Shown here piece after piece: positions 32,651 through 44,402 of a stretch of DNA of 64,000 bases (the first letter of the stretch is position 1; every line of letters starts with the position of its first letter). Made by a program: the position numbers and the translations under genes. Origin of the DNA: Stomorhina lunata (taxonomy: Eukaryota; Arthropoda; Insecta; Diptera; Rhiniidae); assembly GCA_933228675.1 (NCBI GenBank), contig OW121742.1:34792218-34856217 (forward strand), written 5' to 3'. The notes beneath the pieces are model-generated. The model saw only the letters and a list, made by a program, of their open reading frames with translations. It searched no databases and was not told the origin of the DNA.

Positions 32651-34348
32651 CACCATTTGCCTAACGACGGACTAAATCTGTTACTCCGACTTAAGTTTTA
32701 TACACAGATTTTAGAGTTATATTAGAGTCTTACCAAAGTTTTATATTCTGTGGAATAGTGCGAAAATATTTTGTACACAAAATTTTGAGACTTGATCCGC
32801 AGACATCCAATATGATCTTATTGCGAAAGTCGTTTTTAAACAGAAACTTATCCAGATAAGGGTATTTACAATCCCAGTAAATAACTAATTCCAATTTATG
32901 CATCTGTTATGGAAATTTAGAAAATTTTCCCAAAAATAAAATTCAATCGATGATTGAAACTTTTTTTTCTGAGTTAAAGGTTAAAAACAAACAAATAATA
33001 AAATTGAAAATGTTAATAGAATTTTCGGCAAAGTTAAATTTGCAAAAATCTCATCCTCTTAGTCAGTCGCAGTAAGACGAAAAGCAAATATTTTAAATCC
33101 TTAAAGTCAATAGAACATCATCAACTGTGAGAATTTTTTTTATTTTCTTTTTGCAAAAAGAAAAGCAAATCAAGCCACATGTCGCATACAGATTAGAAAC
33201 AAATAGAAAATCAAATAGAAAAGAAAACTCTGGTGTCCAATAAGAAGAAATAAGGTAAAAATTAAACCTTTGGGATGATAATGAATGAATGAAAATAGAC
33301 TAAGAAGATACAAGTTTCAAGATACAGTAGCATTTTGCTTAATAAGTTGTTGTATCCATAAACACCTTTTTTGTATCTATTGAATATGAGTATTTCTTGT
33401 CTTTTTATTATTTTGTTCTTATATTGGAATAGATTGAAAAACTTTCAAGTTTGATAAAGATTTTTTTCATCATCTTCTAAATAGTCTTGTTGCCACATTT
33501 GACTTGAGTGTCTAAATTGTTGAGATACTAAATTTTTAATGAATGAACAAAGTGCTTTGACAAATAAAAGAAGTTTAAAATCTTTCCTTGATGCCAAATG
33601 ATGATGATGTTGTTGACGATATTATTTGTTTGTTTGTTGGTTTTCTAGAGTTTGAGATATTCCATGTTTAATCATATTCAATTTCTATTTTTTCTTCTAG
33701 CCAAGAAGTCAAGATTCTTATCTGTATTTTTTATATTTTTATTTAGTAGAAATAGGAAAAAAAGTTGTGATTATTTTAGGCACGCACCACATTTCCGTTT
33801 TCTCATCTCTTATTCTTTTTAAAATGGATTTTTTTCTTCTTTATTTTTTTTTATTAGAATTAAAGAAGTTTTTTTTTTCTTTTCGAATTTGAAATTCCTA
33901 CTTCAGTTATTTTATTAGTTGAAACCAAGGTGTTTTTATTTAATTTGTTGTATTTTTTATGATTTTATCTTTGATGGTGGTATTACACCTTTTTTTTCTA
34001 AAGTAACAAAAAGTATCTTTGTTTATAAGAAAATTAACGAAATTCTTTGAAAAATATTTTTTCTATTCGAATAAGATTAAAACGTGTTTGACATTTCAAT
34101 TGTGGAAAAAAAATTGGAATTTTAAAAACGTTAATATGTTGTAAGATCAAAAGCCTCTTAACATTATTTTTATCAATGAATTTTTAGTGAATGAAATTTT
34201 GTGTTTTTTGTTATCAATATGAAGTAACTAAATGACAGGAAATGAAAACCATAATTATTAAAATGCTAATAAATTTTTTATTGTCATTAAAATAATTAGA
34301 AATAAAACAACAGACATGCATACAATTCTAAGTATAACATTAGTTATA
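32651..34348. other. Unique A/T-rich spacer
   Basis: Low-complexity DNA between the F array and the transposon. No gene or RNA recognised. Confidence 0.5.
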
Positions 34349-34527
34349 CACACTGGTCCTCAAGCAGTGTTAGGTATTACTAAAATGTAGCAAAGAACGG
34401 TCTTAAAGGAACACTTCCAAATTAATTCCAAATTTCAAAATTTCAAGATTTTAAATCGTAGCTGCTCCCCTAAAACGATTAGCTTATATTTAAAAAAAAT
34501 AACAATTTCTTTTTCAAAAATTTAAAA
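34349..34527 (+). repeat. Left terminal inverted repeat
   Basis: Pairs with 36813-36993. Just inside it, two direct copies of a 50-bp segment (CGCTCTTATCAGACAAAAT and CGCTCTTATGAGACAAAAT, starting 34532 and 34582) form a subterminal repeat. Confidence 0.9.
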
Positions 34528-34774
34528 ATACCGCTCTTATCAGACAAAATAATTTCAAAAACTTCCAATAGATGGTGAAATCGCTCTTATGAGACAAAAT
34601 AGTTTCAAAAACTTCCAATAGGTGACGAAATCATCAATCCACTAAATCACAAGTGAAATATGTTTTGAATGTTATTATAAAATTTTCGTTTAAAGGCCTC
34701 AATAATTATATTGATAAAATTTTATTTTGATGTAAGAGCATATAATCTTTCTGAGATTATTTGTATTATTAAAG

Positions 34775-36554
34775 ATGGATGGTCGGAGAAAATGCAATCA
34801 CTATGAAAATAGACAGAAGGTCTGTGGACCTTGTGGACAAAAAATAATATTTGGAAAAAAAGCCTAACCAATATTTTATTACTGAAAGAATTAAAAAATT
34901 GATTGAAAAATTCATATGTGAAGATTATGATTTGAATAACGAAAAGCTTCCTTTGAGGATTTGCTTTACTTGTTACGTTACTCTCCTTGATGCTGAGAAA
35001 AATATTTTCAAACGTCCTTTTCAAAAGATGCCTGCTTACTCTAATAATGTAGTTTTACCTAAGAATACCAGATCTGTAGGCGATGATTGCAATTGTTATA
35101 TATGTAACACAGCCCAATTCGTCGGTCATAAAAATGTCGTCAAAAGAAGAGGTAAAAAACGCAACTTGAATAATGAAATTGATACTTCTATTGGTGGTCA
35201 AGGCTTTTTGCAAATTGAACATGGTAATAAAAATATTGTTTCAGTATGTGAGACAACTAAAAATCAAATATGTACTAAATGTTTCCAAGAAATTGGAAGG
35301 GGTATAAAGCATCCTTGCAAGAATGTTGAAGCAAACGTTTTGAATTTGATCGGCAATATTCCTAGTACTTCAAAAGATCAAATAGCATCTACAATCATCA
35401 GAATAAAAATAGATCCAGGAACCGACTCAAATAACTGTTATAAAGATAAATGTATTGAACTAAATACGAAAGGGTCAAAAATGAAAGTTGTAGTCAATCC
35501 GAGTGAAAAGAAAGATATCATATTCGACGAAGAACATTTAGACAACATGCGAGTTAATCTTGGTTTATCTTGTAGAAAAATGAAAAAAATCGCGAATTTC
35601 TTAAAATCAAATGTTGGGAAAAAGTCGGTACCAGTTAATTATTCAAAGAGAATGTCTGATAAATCTAAACTCTTACAAGATGTATATAAAAAAGATATAC
35701 ATGTTCCTCAAATTAAGGAATCTTATGGAAACGTCAAACTTCTTTTTGATCTCACTAATTTAAATAACATTCCCTTCAAATTCGTTTGCGATTTCAAATT
35801 GCTGCTAATTATTAATGGGCAGCAGACAGCATCTGCAATGTACCATTGTCCTTATTGCTTCATATCTTTGAAAAATCTCAAAGAAAAACCGGAAGATATT
35901 GACAGCAATTCGCAATGTAATTTAAATATTGGTAATTTTGAAAATGATGATCCTCTAAGATTGAAAACTTTTGGAGTTTAAAAAAAAGATTATAACAAGT
36001 TTGAATTAACAGGTAAAAATATGAAATGTAGCCAGGACTGCCACAGCACCATCAATTCTCCTTTATTCATAGAAAGTGATGATACTACAGTAATAGAAAA
36101 AAGCGTTATTCCTGAGCTGCATATCCTAATGGGGTTTGTAAACCATATTTTTTGGAAAGGGTTAGTACCACTTCTGGGGAGAGATAAAGCTTTACTATGG
36201 CCAACTAGATTAAAACTTATATCCAAAAATTACCATGGAGATGCTTTCGAGGGAAACGCGTGCAGAAAGCTGTTAAAAGAAGCAGATAAACTGAATGATC
36301 CTGACATTTATAGAGGGGTAGGTTATTTCAAAATTGTCCCTTATTTAAGTGCTTTCAAAATTATGAATAAAGTTGTTGATTGCAGTTTCACGTCAGGAAA
36401 AGTTCAACCAGGATTGGATATGTATTTGCGTGAATTGAAGAAAGCTATAAATGACTTGAATGTAATAGAAGATATTTCTGTAACCTTGAAGATTCATGTT
36501 CTAAAATATCATAAAAAAAATATTAAAAATACAAAAAGTACAAAAAAAAAGTAA
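34775..36554 (+). pseudogene. Broken cysteine-rich transposase (Chapaev/RAG1-like, tentative)
   Basis: From the ATG at 34775 a short frame gives a cysteine-rich start (KCNHY, CGPC), then shifts frame at an A run near 34855-34862. A 376-codon stretch follows to a TAA at 35979, with CFTC (~34962), CNCYIC (~35089), CTKC (~35270), VCDFKLLL and CPYC (~35851). The same frame continues past the single stop for ~190 codons with PELHILMGFVNHIFW, KNYHGDAFEGNACRKL (~36225-36270) and LKIHVLKYH. It then runs into an A-rich simple repeat, so the C-terminus is lost. FKF...D.KLL, a C..C pair and GN..RKL recall RAG1/Transib-type transposases. I also recall similar uncharacterised invertebrate proteins. The superfamily assignment is an inference. 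Confidence 0.7.
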
Positions 36555-36655
36555 AAAATACAAAAAGTACAAAAAAATATAAAGAATACAAAAAATACAA
36601 AAAAAAAAAAATAAAAAAGTACAAAAAAATATAAAAAATACAAAAAGAAAAAAAG
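36510..36655. repeat. A-rich simple repeat (AAAAATACAAAAAGTAC)
   Basis: Tandem AAAAA-TAC/GTAC units replace what should be the 3' coding end of the transposase. Probably a microsatellite expansion joined to a deletion. Confidence 0.8.
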
Positions 36656-36812
36656 GGGCCAAATCACCACTACGTCCACGTCGTTGGTCCTGGGTAATGC
36701 CAAAAGTGGTATTAACGCGCTGTAAAGTCGATATTTTATTTCACCCAAATTTGAGGAGGTTTAGTCGATGTAGTTATCTGCTTTGCTACATTTTAATAAT
36801 ACCTAATAGTGC

Positions 36813-36993
36813 TTTTAAATTTTTAAAAAAGAAATTGTTATTTTTTTTTTAAATATAAGCTAATCGTTTTAGGGGAGCAGCTACGATTTCAAATCTTGAA
36901 ATTTTGAAATTTGGAATTAATTTGGAAGTGTTCCTTTAAGACCGTTCTTTGCTACATTTTAGTAATACCTAACACTGCTTGAGGACCAGTGTG
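36813..36993 (-). repeat. Right terminal inverted repeat
   Basis: Reverse complement of 34349-34527 with few differences. Immediately inside (36779-36812) there is a second, diverged copy of the terminal TTGCTACATTTTAATAATAC segment. Confidence 0.9.
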
Positions 36994-37089
36994 TATAAGA
37001 TCAATTTCGTAATATTAAGGGTAAAGACTATAAACGAGTATAAGACTAAAGTTATTATATAAAAGTATTGTCAGACTATAACAAAATAA

Positions 37090-38020
37090 GCCAAGTTTAG
37101 AAGTTTGACGATAGGAAGACTTTTCTATATAAAAGTTGACTATAGAAAGACTTTACTATAGAATAGTTGACGAAATGAAGACTTTACTATAGAAAAGTTG
37201 ACTATAGCAAAACTTTACTATAGAAAAGTTGACTATAGAAAGACTTTACTATAGAAAAGTTGAAGATAGGAAGACTTTACTATAGAAAAATTGACGATAT
37301 GATGACTTTACTATAGAAAAGTTCACTAGAGGAATACTTTACTATAAAAAAGTTGACGATAGAAAGACTTTACTATAGAAAAGTTGACGATAGGAAGACT
37401 TTACTATAGATAGGAAGATAGGAAGACTTTTTCTATAGAAAAGTTGACGATAGGAAGACTTTTTCTATAGAAAAGTTGACGATAGGAAGACTTTTTCTAT
37501 AGAAAAGTTGACGATAGGAAGACTTTTTCTATACAAAAGTTGACGATATGAAGATTTTTCTATACAAAAGTTGAGGATAGGAAGATTTTTCTATACAAAA
37601 GTTGACGATAGGAAGATTTTTCTATACAAAAGTTGACGATAGGAAGATTTTTCTATAGAAAAGTTGACGATAAGAAGATTTTTCTATAGAAAAGTTGACG
37701 ATAGGAAGATTTTTCTATAGAAAAGTTGACGATAGGAAGATTTTTCAATAGAAAAGTTGACGATAGGAAGATTTTTCTATAGAAAAGTTGACGATAGGAA
37801 GATTTTTCTATAGAAAAGTTGACGATAGGAAGATTTTTCTATAGAAAAGTTGACGATAGGAAGATTTTTCTATAGAAAAGTTGACGATAGGAAGATTTTT
37901 CTATAGAAAAGTTGACGATAGGAAGATTTTTCTATAGAAAAGTTGACGATAGGAAGATTTTTCTATAGAAAAGTTGACGATAGGAAGATTTTTCTATAGA
38001 AATATAGGATAGGAAGGCTT
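37090..38020 (-). repeat. 31-bp minisatellite array (family F, inverted)
   Basis: About 29 monomers: GACGATAGGAAGATTTTT followed by CTATAGAAAAGTT, the reverse complement of 31111-32650 with its own fixed variants. The left third is heterogeneous (GACTATAGAAAGACTTTACT types); the right two thirds are uniform. Confidence 0.93.
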
Positions 38021-39390
38021 TCCTAGAATATTTTGACTATTTTCTCTGTGATGAATATAGGACTCTATTTTAATTACAAAAATTGTCCCCAAGTGCTTTA
38101 AACAAAAACATCAACTAAAATTCTTTTATGACTTTGACATTTCTCAAGACATTTTTCTTCAATTAGTTGCACTCAAGAAAAGCCAACTATTACTCCAAGA
38201 CAACAAACAACAATTTTACGATTACAAATACGAGACCGAGTACAACTAAGCACTTTTCAAATTCAATTAGTTTTTCGTGCAATGTCAGCTCTAAAGGGAC
38301 CTCATAAAATTTCACACACACACACACAACAACTTTTACTCCTAGAAGCTTACAAAAAAAAAACCTTGAAGAATTTGCTATGGAATAAAATACAAAGTTT
38401 TCATAAATACGAAATGTATTTATTCACTCTTAAGTAAATGTTATTTCATCCAAGTGACCAAAAGCATCAAAATCATCATCATTATTGCAGTCATCATCAA
38501 TAGCTAACAGAAATGATGGAAGGACATCAATATAAGGAGTAAGAAAAAGAAGAAGACGGTGTTCTCTAGAGACTTGAAATGCACACACATACACATACTC
38601 ATATGTGTAGTAAAATTTTATATGTTTGAGGCTGGAGGAACTTTGATGAAAACGAACCATCAAAATGTCCAATACTATTAGATGGACTGTCTGTTTGGAA
38701 GATGTGTAAATTAACAGTGAGTTCAAAAATTTTGGTGACCAAAAAAAAGATTGAATTGAAAAAAAAATATTTTTAAAAGAATACGAATAGAATTTTTTAT
38801 TTAGGACCAATCTTTTAAATAAGTATAACGTATTCTTTAATATTATCTCTATTTCCTATCTCCAAATAATTATAGTTAAATAAAAGCTTATATCTGTAAT
38901 TTCAAAATTGTGTAATATTATTTGAATATTACATTAAATAATGGTTGAAAGTAACTGTAGGCTTGGATATAACTTACCTCCTAATATTTTAATCAAAGAA
39001 ATAAATATTCCTTAATTTGAAAACTATGAATAAATGAACATTGTGTATAGACTTTTCTTACACACTGTCTCATACGATTACATTTAAAAGTGTATGCTTA
39101 TATAAAGAAGGATGTTTCTGAAAGTTTCGTAGCCAAGGAAATAAAACTACATTACGCCTTCTGTTTACCCAAAATTGAAGAGCTCAAATTATCACCACAG
39201 ATGATGTAATATTAGTAAGGTTTTTTATTATTTTTTTTTTTTTGCTCAAGTTAATACTAGAGCATTTTTGTATGTTAAAACAATAGTGACCATATGATTT
39301 AAAAGCAGGGGAAATGTCAAGGCCTCAACTTTTATGCCTTAAAAAAAAAATGTATCAAAAATTCGGCTGTAATATTTCAAAATTAAAAAT
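38021..39390. other. Unique DNA with short CA and CAT tracts
   Basis: Contains an ACACACACACACAC run near 38310. A 126-codon minus-strand frame (38430-38810) has an acidic stretch from GAT/CAT repeats but no domain that I recognise. No gene called. Confidence 0.5.
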
Positions 39391-42300
39391 AGGAAATGGT
39401 AGGAAATTTTTCGAAAATTCACTATTTTTATAGGAATTTTTTCAAAACTTGACTATTTATAGGAAATTTTTCGATAATTGACTATAGGAAATTTTTCCAA
39501 AATTTACTATTTATAGGAAATTTTTCCAAAATTTACTATTTATAGGAAATTTTTCGAAAATTTTTCGATAATTTACTATTTTTATAGGAAATTTTTTTGA
39601 AATTTTCTATTGTTATAGGAAATTTTTTCGAAGATTTACTATTTTTATAGAAAATTTTTCGAAAATTGACTATTTATAGGAAATTTTTCGAAAATTGACT
39701 ACTTGTAGGAAATTTTTTGAAAAGTGACTATTTTTATAGGAAATTTTTCGAAAATTTACTATTTTTATAGGAAATTTTTCGAAAATTGCCTATTTTAAGG
39801 AAATTTTTCGAAAATTGACTATTTTAAGGAAATTTTTCGAAAATTGACTATTTATAGGAAATTTTTCGAAAATTGACTATTTATTAGAAATTTTTTTCGA
39901 AAAATTTCTATTGATAGTCAATTTTCAAAAAATTTCCTATAAATAGTCAATTTTCGAAAAATTTCCATTAAAAAGTCAATTTTCGAAAAATTTTCGATTA
40001 ATAGTCAATTTTCAAAAAGTTTCCTATAAATAGTCAATTTTCGAAAAATTTCCTATAAATAGTCAATTTTCGAAAAATTTCCTATAAATAGTCAATTTTC
40101 GAAAAATTATCTATAAATAGTCAATTTTTGAAAATTTTCCTATAAATAGTCAATTTTCGAAAAATTCCCTATAAATAGTCAATTTTTGAAGGAATTTTTT
40201 TCGAAAATTGACTATTTATAGGGTATTTTTCGAAAATTTAAAGTTTTAAGGAAATTTTTCTAAATAGTCAATATATTTTTTAAAATTCCTATAAATAGTA
40301 CATTTTCAATTTTCACAAAATTTCCTATAAATATTTAGTTTTCGAAAAATTTCCTATAAATGGTCAATTTTAGAAAAATTTCGTATAAATAGTCAATTTT
40401 CGAAAAATTTTCTATAAATAGTCAATTTTCGAAAAATTTCTTATAAATAGTCAGTTTTCGAAAAATTTCTTATCAGAAGTCAATTTTCGAAAAATTTCTT
40501 ATAAATAGTCAATTTTCGAAAAATTTCCTATAAATAGTCAATTTTCGAAAAATTTCTTATAAACAATTAATTTTCGAAAAATTTTCTATAACTAGTCAAT
40601 TTTCGAAAAATTTCCAATAAACAGTCAATTTTCGAAAAAATTCCTATAATTAGTCAATTTTCGAAAAATTTCTTTTAAATAGTAAATTTTTGAAAAATTT
40701 CCTATAAATAGTCAATTTTCGAAAAATTTCTTATAAATAGTCAATTTTCGAAAAATTTTTTATAAATAGTTAATTTTCGGAAAATTTCCTGTAAATAGTC
40801 AATTTTCGAAAAATTTCCTATAAATAGTAAATTTTCGAAAAATTTCCTATAAATAGTAAATTTTCGAAAAATTTCCTATAAATAGTAAATTTTCGAAAAA
40901 TTTCCTATAAATAGTAAATTTTCGAAAAATTATCTATAAATAGTAAATTTTCGAAAAATTATCTATAAATAGTCAATTTTTGAAAAATTTCCTATAAAAA
41001 GTCAATTTTCGAAAAATTTCCTATAAATAGTCAATTTTCGACAAATTTTATATAAACAGTCAATTTTCAAAAAATTTCCTTTAAATAGTAAATTATCGAA
41101 AAATTTCCTATAATAACAATTTTCGACAAATTTTATATAAACAGTCAATTTTCGAAAATTTCCTTTAAATAGTAAATTATCGAAAATTTTCCTATAAATA
41201 GTCAATTTTCGAAAAATTTCCCATAAATAGTAAATTTTTGAAAAATTTCCTATAAATAGTCAATTTTCGAAAAATTTCCTATAAATTTTCGAAAAATGTC
41301 CTATAAATATTCAATTTTCGAAAAATTTCCCATAAAAAGTCAATTCTCGAAAAAATTCCTATAATTAGTCAATTTTCAAAAAATTTCTTTTTAATAGTAA
41401 ATTTTTGAAAAATTTCCTATAAATAGTCAACTTTCGAAAAATTTTTATAAATAGTCAATTTTCGAAAAATTTCCTATAAATAGTAAATTTTCGAAAAATT
41501 ACCTATAAATAGCCAATTTTCGGAAAATTTCCTATAAATAGTCAATTTTTGAAAAATTTCCTATAAATAGACAATTTTACAAAAATTTCCTATAAATAGT
41601 AAATTTTCGAAAAATTTCCTATAAAAAGTCAATTTTCGAAAACTTTCCTACTTATAGTCAATTTTAGAAAAATTTCCTATAAATAGTCAATTTTCGAAAA
41701 ATTTCCTATAAATTGTCAATTTTCGAAAAATTTCTTGTAAATAGTCAATTTTCGAAAAATTTTCTATAGTCAATTTTCGAAAAATTTCTTATGAATAGAA
41801 AATTTTCGAAAAATTTCCTATAAAAAGTCAATTTTCGAAAAATTTCCTATAAAAAGTCAATTTTCGAAAAATTTCCTATAAATAGTCAATTTTCGAAAAA
41901 TTTCCTATAAATAGTCAATTTTCGAAAAATTTCCTATAAATTGGTCAATTTTGGAAAAATTTTCTATAAATGGTCGATTTTCGAAAAATTTCCTATAAAT
42001 AGTCAATTTTCGAAAAATTTCATATAAATAGTAAGTTTTCGAAAAATTTCCTATAAATAGTAAATTTTCGAAAAATTTCCTATAAATAGTCAATTTTCGA
42101 AAAATTTCCTATAAATTGTCAATTTTCGAAAAATTTCCTATAAATTAGTCAATTTTGGAAAAATTTTCTATAAATAGTCAATTTTCGAAAAATTTCCTAT
42201 AAAAAGTCAATTTTCGAAAAATTTCCTATAAATAGTCAATTTTCGAAAAATTTCCTATAAATAGTCAATTTTCGAAAAATTTCCTATAAATAGTCAATTT

Positions 42301-42665
42301 TCGAAAAATTTCCTATAAATTGTCAATTTTCGAAAAATTTCCTATAAATTAGTCAATTTTGGAAAAATTTTCTATAAATAGTCAATTTTCGAAAAACTTC
42401 CTATAAATAGTCAATTTTCGAAAAATTTTCTATAGTCAATTTTCGAAAAATTTCCTATAGGTATATAGTAGTTCGAAAGAATTTTTTTGAAAAATTGACT
42501 ATTTATAGGACATTTTTCGAAAATTTTTTATTTATAGGAAATTTTTCGAAAATTGTTTATTTATAGGCATTTTTTCGAAAATTGACTATTTATAGGAAAT
42601 TTTTCGAAAATTTACTATTTATTGGAAATTTTTTGAAAATTTACTATTTAGAGGACCTTTAAAAG
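39391..42665. repeat. 29-bp minisatellite array with orientation switches (family H)
   Basis: About 110 monomers of 29 bp: CCTATAAATAGTCAATTTTC followed by GAAAAATTT. About 39391-39895 runs in reverse orientation, 39896-40190 forward, 40190-40260 reverse, 40260-42465 forward and 42470-42665 reverse. Most monomers carry CTATAAATAG and TTTTCGAAAA. Open frames here are repeat artefacts. Confidence 0.95.
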
Positions 42666-43989
42666 GGCCACATTTCCCGTTGATTATAATTTGGAAAAAC
42701 TTGCGATTGAATGTGACCAAAAGGCATTCTACTCTGACACTTTTATAATTTACAACTTGTCTATTTTTTTTGAAGAATCCTTAAGACTTAAAGTGGTTGT
42801 TTTAGCTGTTTACACTTGTTTGCTGCTTCTGATACTTAGTCCTTTGGACAATAGGATAAGTGAAAGTGGTTGTTTGTGTGTCTAGTAGTTTTTTTTCGGA
42901 CATAAGTGTGATAATCATGTTAACCTTGCATTTGTGCACATTTTACTTCCAAATGCTTTTCCTATTCAATATTTTTTTTTGCTCTTATTTTTATGACTAT
43001 TTTTATGATCGATGGTATTCCCAAGTTGTTCAATATTTATGTACTTTTTTTGTAGTGTTTTTTTTTTTTTTGTTCCAACTGCTCATGTTTATTTGTGTGC
43101 AAATAAAACATTATTGAAGCCATCATCATAATCATCAGCATTATTGTCAGACTCCCTCCCTATTCGGACCATTGTCTTTTTTACAATAGCTGACCTGTAG
43201 GTTTTAGAAATGTCTGTGTGCCTGTGTATGTGTTTGTATCAGAAGTACTGTTATTTTTTGTTTTAACACATCCCTGCTGTTTTTATTGCCATTATCCTTG
43301 AGGATAGAAGGTTTTGACCTTTTGCATTTTTTAATACAATTACCGTTAGCCTTAAGACATAAGCAAATACAAACGAACTACTTTTGTATTAGAAAATCAT
43401 GACTTGGCTTACCTTGAGTATAAGCATTTTATTGGATAGTTAAAAAAGTTAATTCTCAATTCTAATATCTTCAAGAATAATTCTGTAGCTTAGTGCTAAA
43501 AGGGTCAATGTCAAATTTTTGCCGTTTTTAGTTAATTATTAAATTAGATTCTCTTTCTTAACCTCTTTAATTTGGATCCAACCGCTTATTTCTAACTTTA
43601 CACAGAAAATATTTGTAAAGGGCAATATTACTCTGAATTTATGTAGAAAATAAAAACTTTAAATCAAATTTTCTCAAAACTATATTTTTTGACATTGACC
43701 CTTTTAGCACTAAGTCACAGAATTATTGTCTCTTATTTGAAAAAAATGTAAAGTTTATCTTCATATTAATAAAAATTGGAACAAAGTTTTTCTTTTCCTC
43801 TATCTTCCAATTCATATACTTTTGCCCTCACCTAATACTTGCCAGAATTTGTTTACAATTTCTTTGTTTATCTTTCGATATTTTATTGTTTTTGGCCTTT
43901 ACTTTCACTTTTACTCATCTCAACCAACCAACTTTTATTACTTCCTTTATTCCATTATTTGTTGTCTTTTGCCTGCGTGTGTTTGCGCT
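42666..43989. other. Unique flank of the retrovirus insertion
   Basis: T-rich low-complexity DNA with one MITE at 43483-43720. Several short plus-strand frames, none recognisable. Confidence 0.5.
43483..43720. mobile_element. ~240-bp MITE, copy 3
   Basis: Ends CTGTAGCTTAGTGCTAAAAG and CTTTTAGCACTAAGTCACAG. AATT lies directly outside both ends, within a slightly longer palindromic flank. Clearly the same element as at 26283-26526. Confidence 0.8.
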
Positions 43990-44392
43990 AGTTACCAATG
44001 GCAACCAACCCACCTAAATCCAACAATAAAAACCAACAACAACAATCAGCTCACCAGAATACAACAACAATGACTTAAACCAAAGTGACCTACTTTTATA
44101 AATTTATACTTGCTTTTCTTTTTCCTAATAATTCTTGTAAATTAAAAACATAAACATTTTTATAATTTCCCAATAACTTGCATTTTTACAATTTCCCAAT
44201 TACTTGACCTAAAGTGACCTACTTACTTTTCTTTTCCTAATAATTCTTGCAAATTAAAAACATAAGCATTTTTGTAATAATTTAAATTAAGCATTTATTT
44301 TAATTACATTTTTTATATAAAAAGAAAAGACAATAATAAAAATCGTTATTAATCAACTGGAATTGAAAGTGTTTAATTTCATTACGTTAACT
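43990..44392 (+). repeat. 5' LTR
   Basis: 403 bp. TATA-like TATATAAAAA at about 44314-44323 and AATAAA at 44335-44340. An internal duplication is visible: TGACC/TAAACC-type start, CCTAATAATTCTTG, AAATTAAAAACATAA and CATTTTT(A/G)TAAT appear twice (about 44083-44170 and 44208-44283). Confidence 0.95.
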
Positions 44393-44402
44393 GGCGCAGT
44401 CG
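44392..44402 (+). other. Primer binding site (tRNA-Ser type)
   Basis: TGGCGCAGTCG begins with the last base of the LTR and matches the first 11 bases of the primer site I recall for the 17.6/297 group. The next bases (TACGGGCGG) diverge from that. Confidence 0.75.

Larger units (their letters stand above)
34349..36993 (+). mobile_element. DNA transposon with ~180-bp TIRs, Chapaev/Transib-like candidate
   Basis: The inverted repeats are near-identical over ~180 bp (left 34349-34527, right 36813-36993), starting CACACTGGTCCTCAAGCAGT. TATA lies directly outside both ends (34345-34348 and 36994-36997), a candidate 4-bp target duplication. A CAC terminus with a 4-bp duplication is what I recall for Chapaev elements. 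The interior has one broken cysteine-rich reading frame and an A-rich simple repeat (36510-36650) where its 3' part should be. Confidence 0.85.

Noticed and set aside
34345..36997. Assigning the transposon to P, piggyBac or Kolobok
   Set aside because: The duplication appears to be TATA, not 8 bp or TTAA, and no THAP or piggyBac motifs are visible.
38430..38810. 126-codon minus-strand frame with an acidic tail
   Set aside because: The acidic tail comes from a short CAT/GAT repeat; no domain recognised and no conserved start context.
41002..42093. Frames with repeated 'TIYRKFFENL'-like segments
   Set aside because: Direct translation of the 29-bp minisatellite; the repeats have no protein meaning.
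39391..42665. Heat-shock elements in TTTTCGAAAA
   Set aside because: The TTC and GAA half-sites abut without the required two-base spacing.
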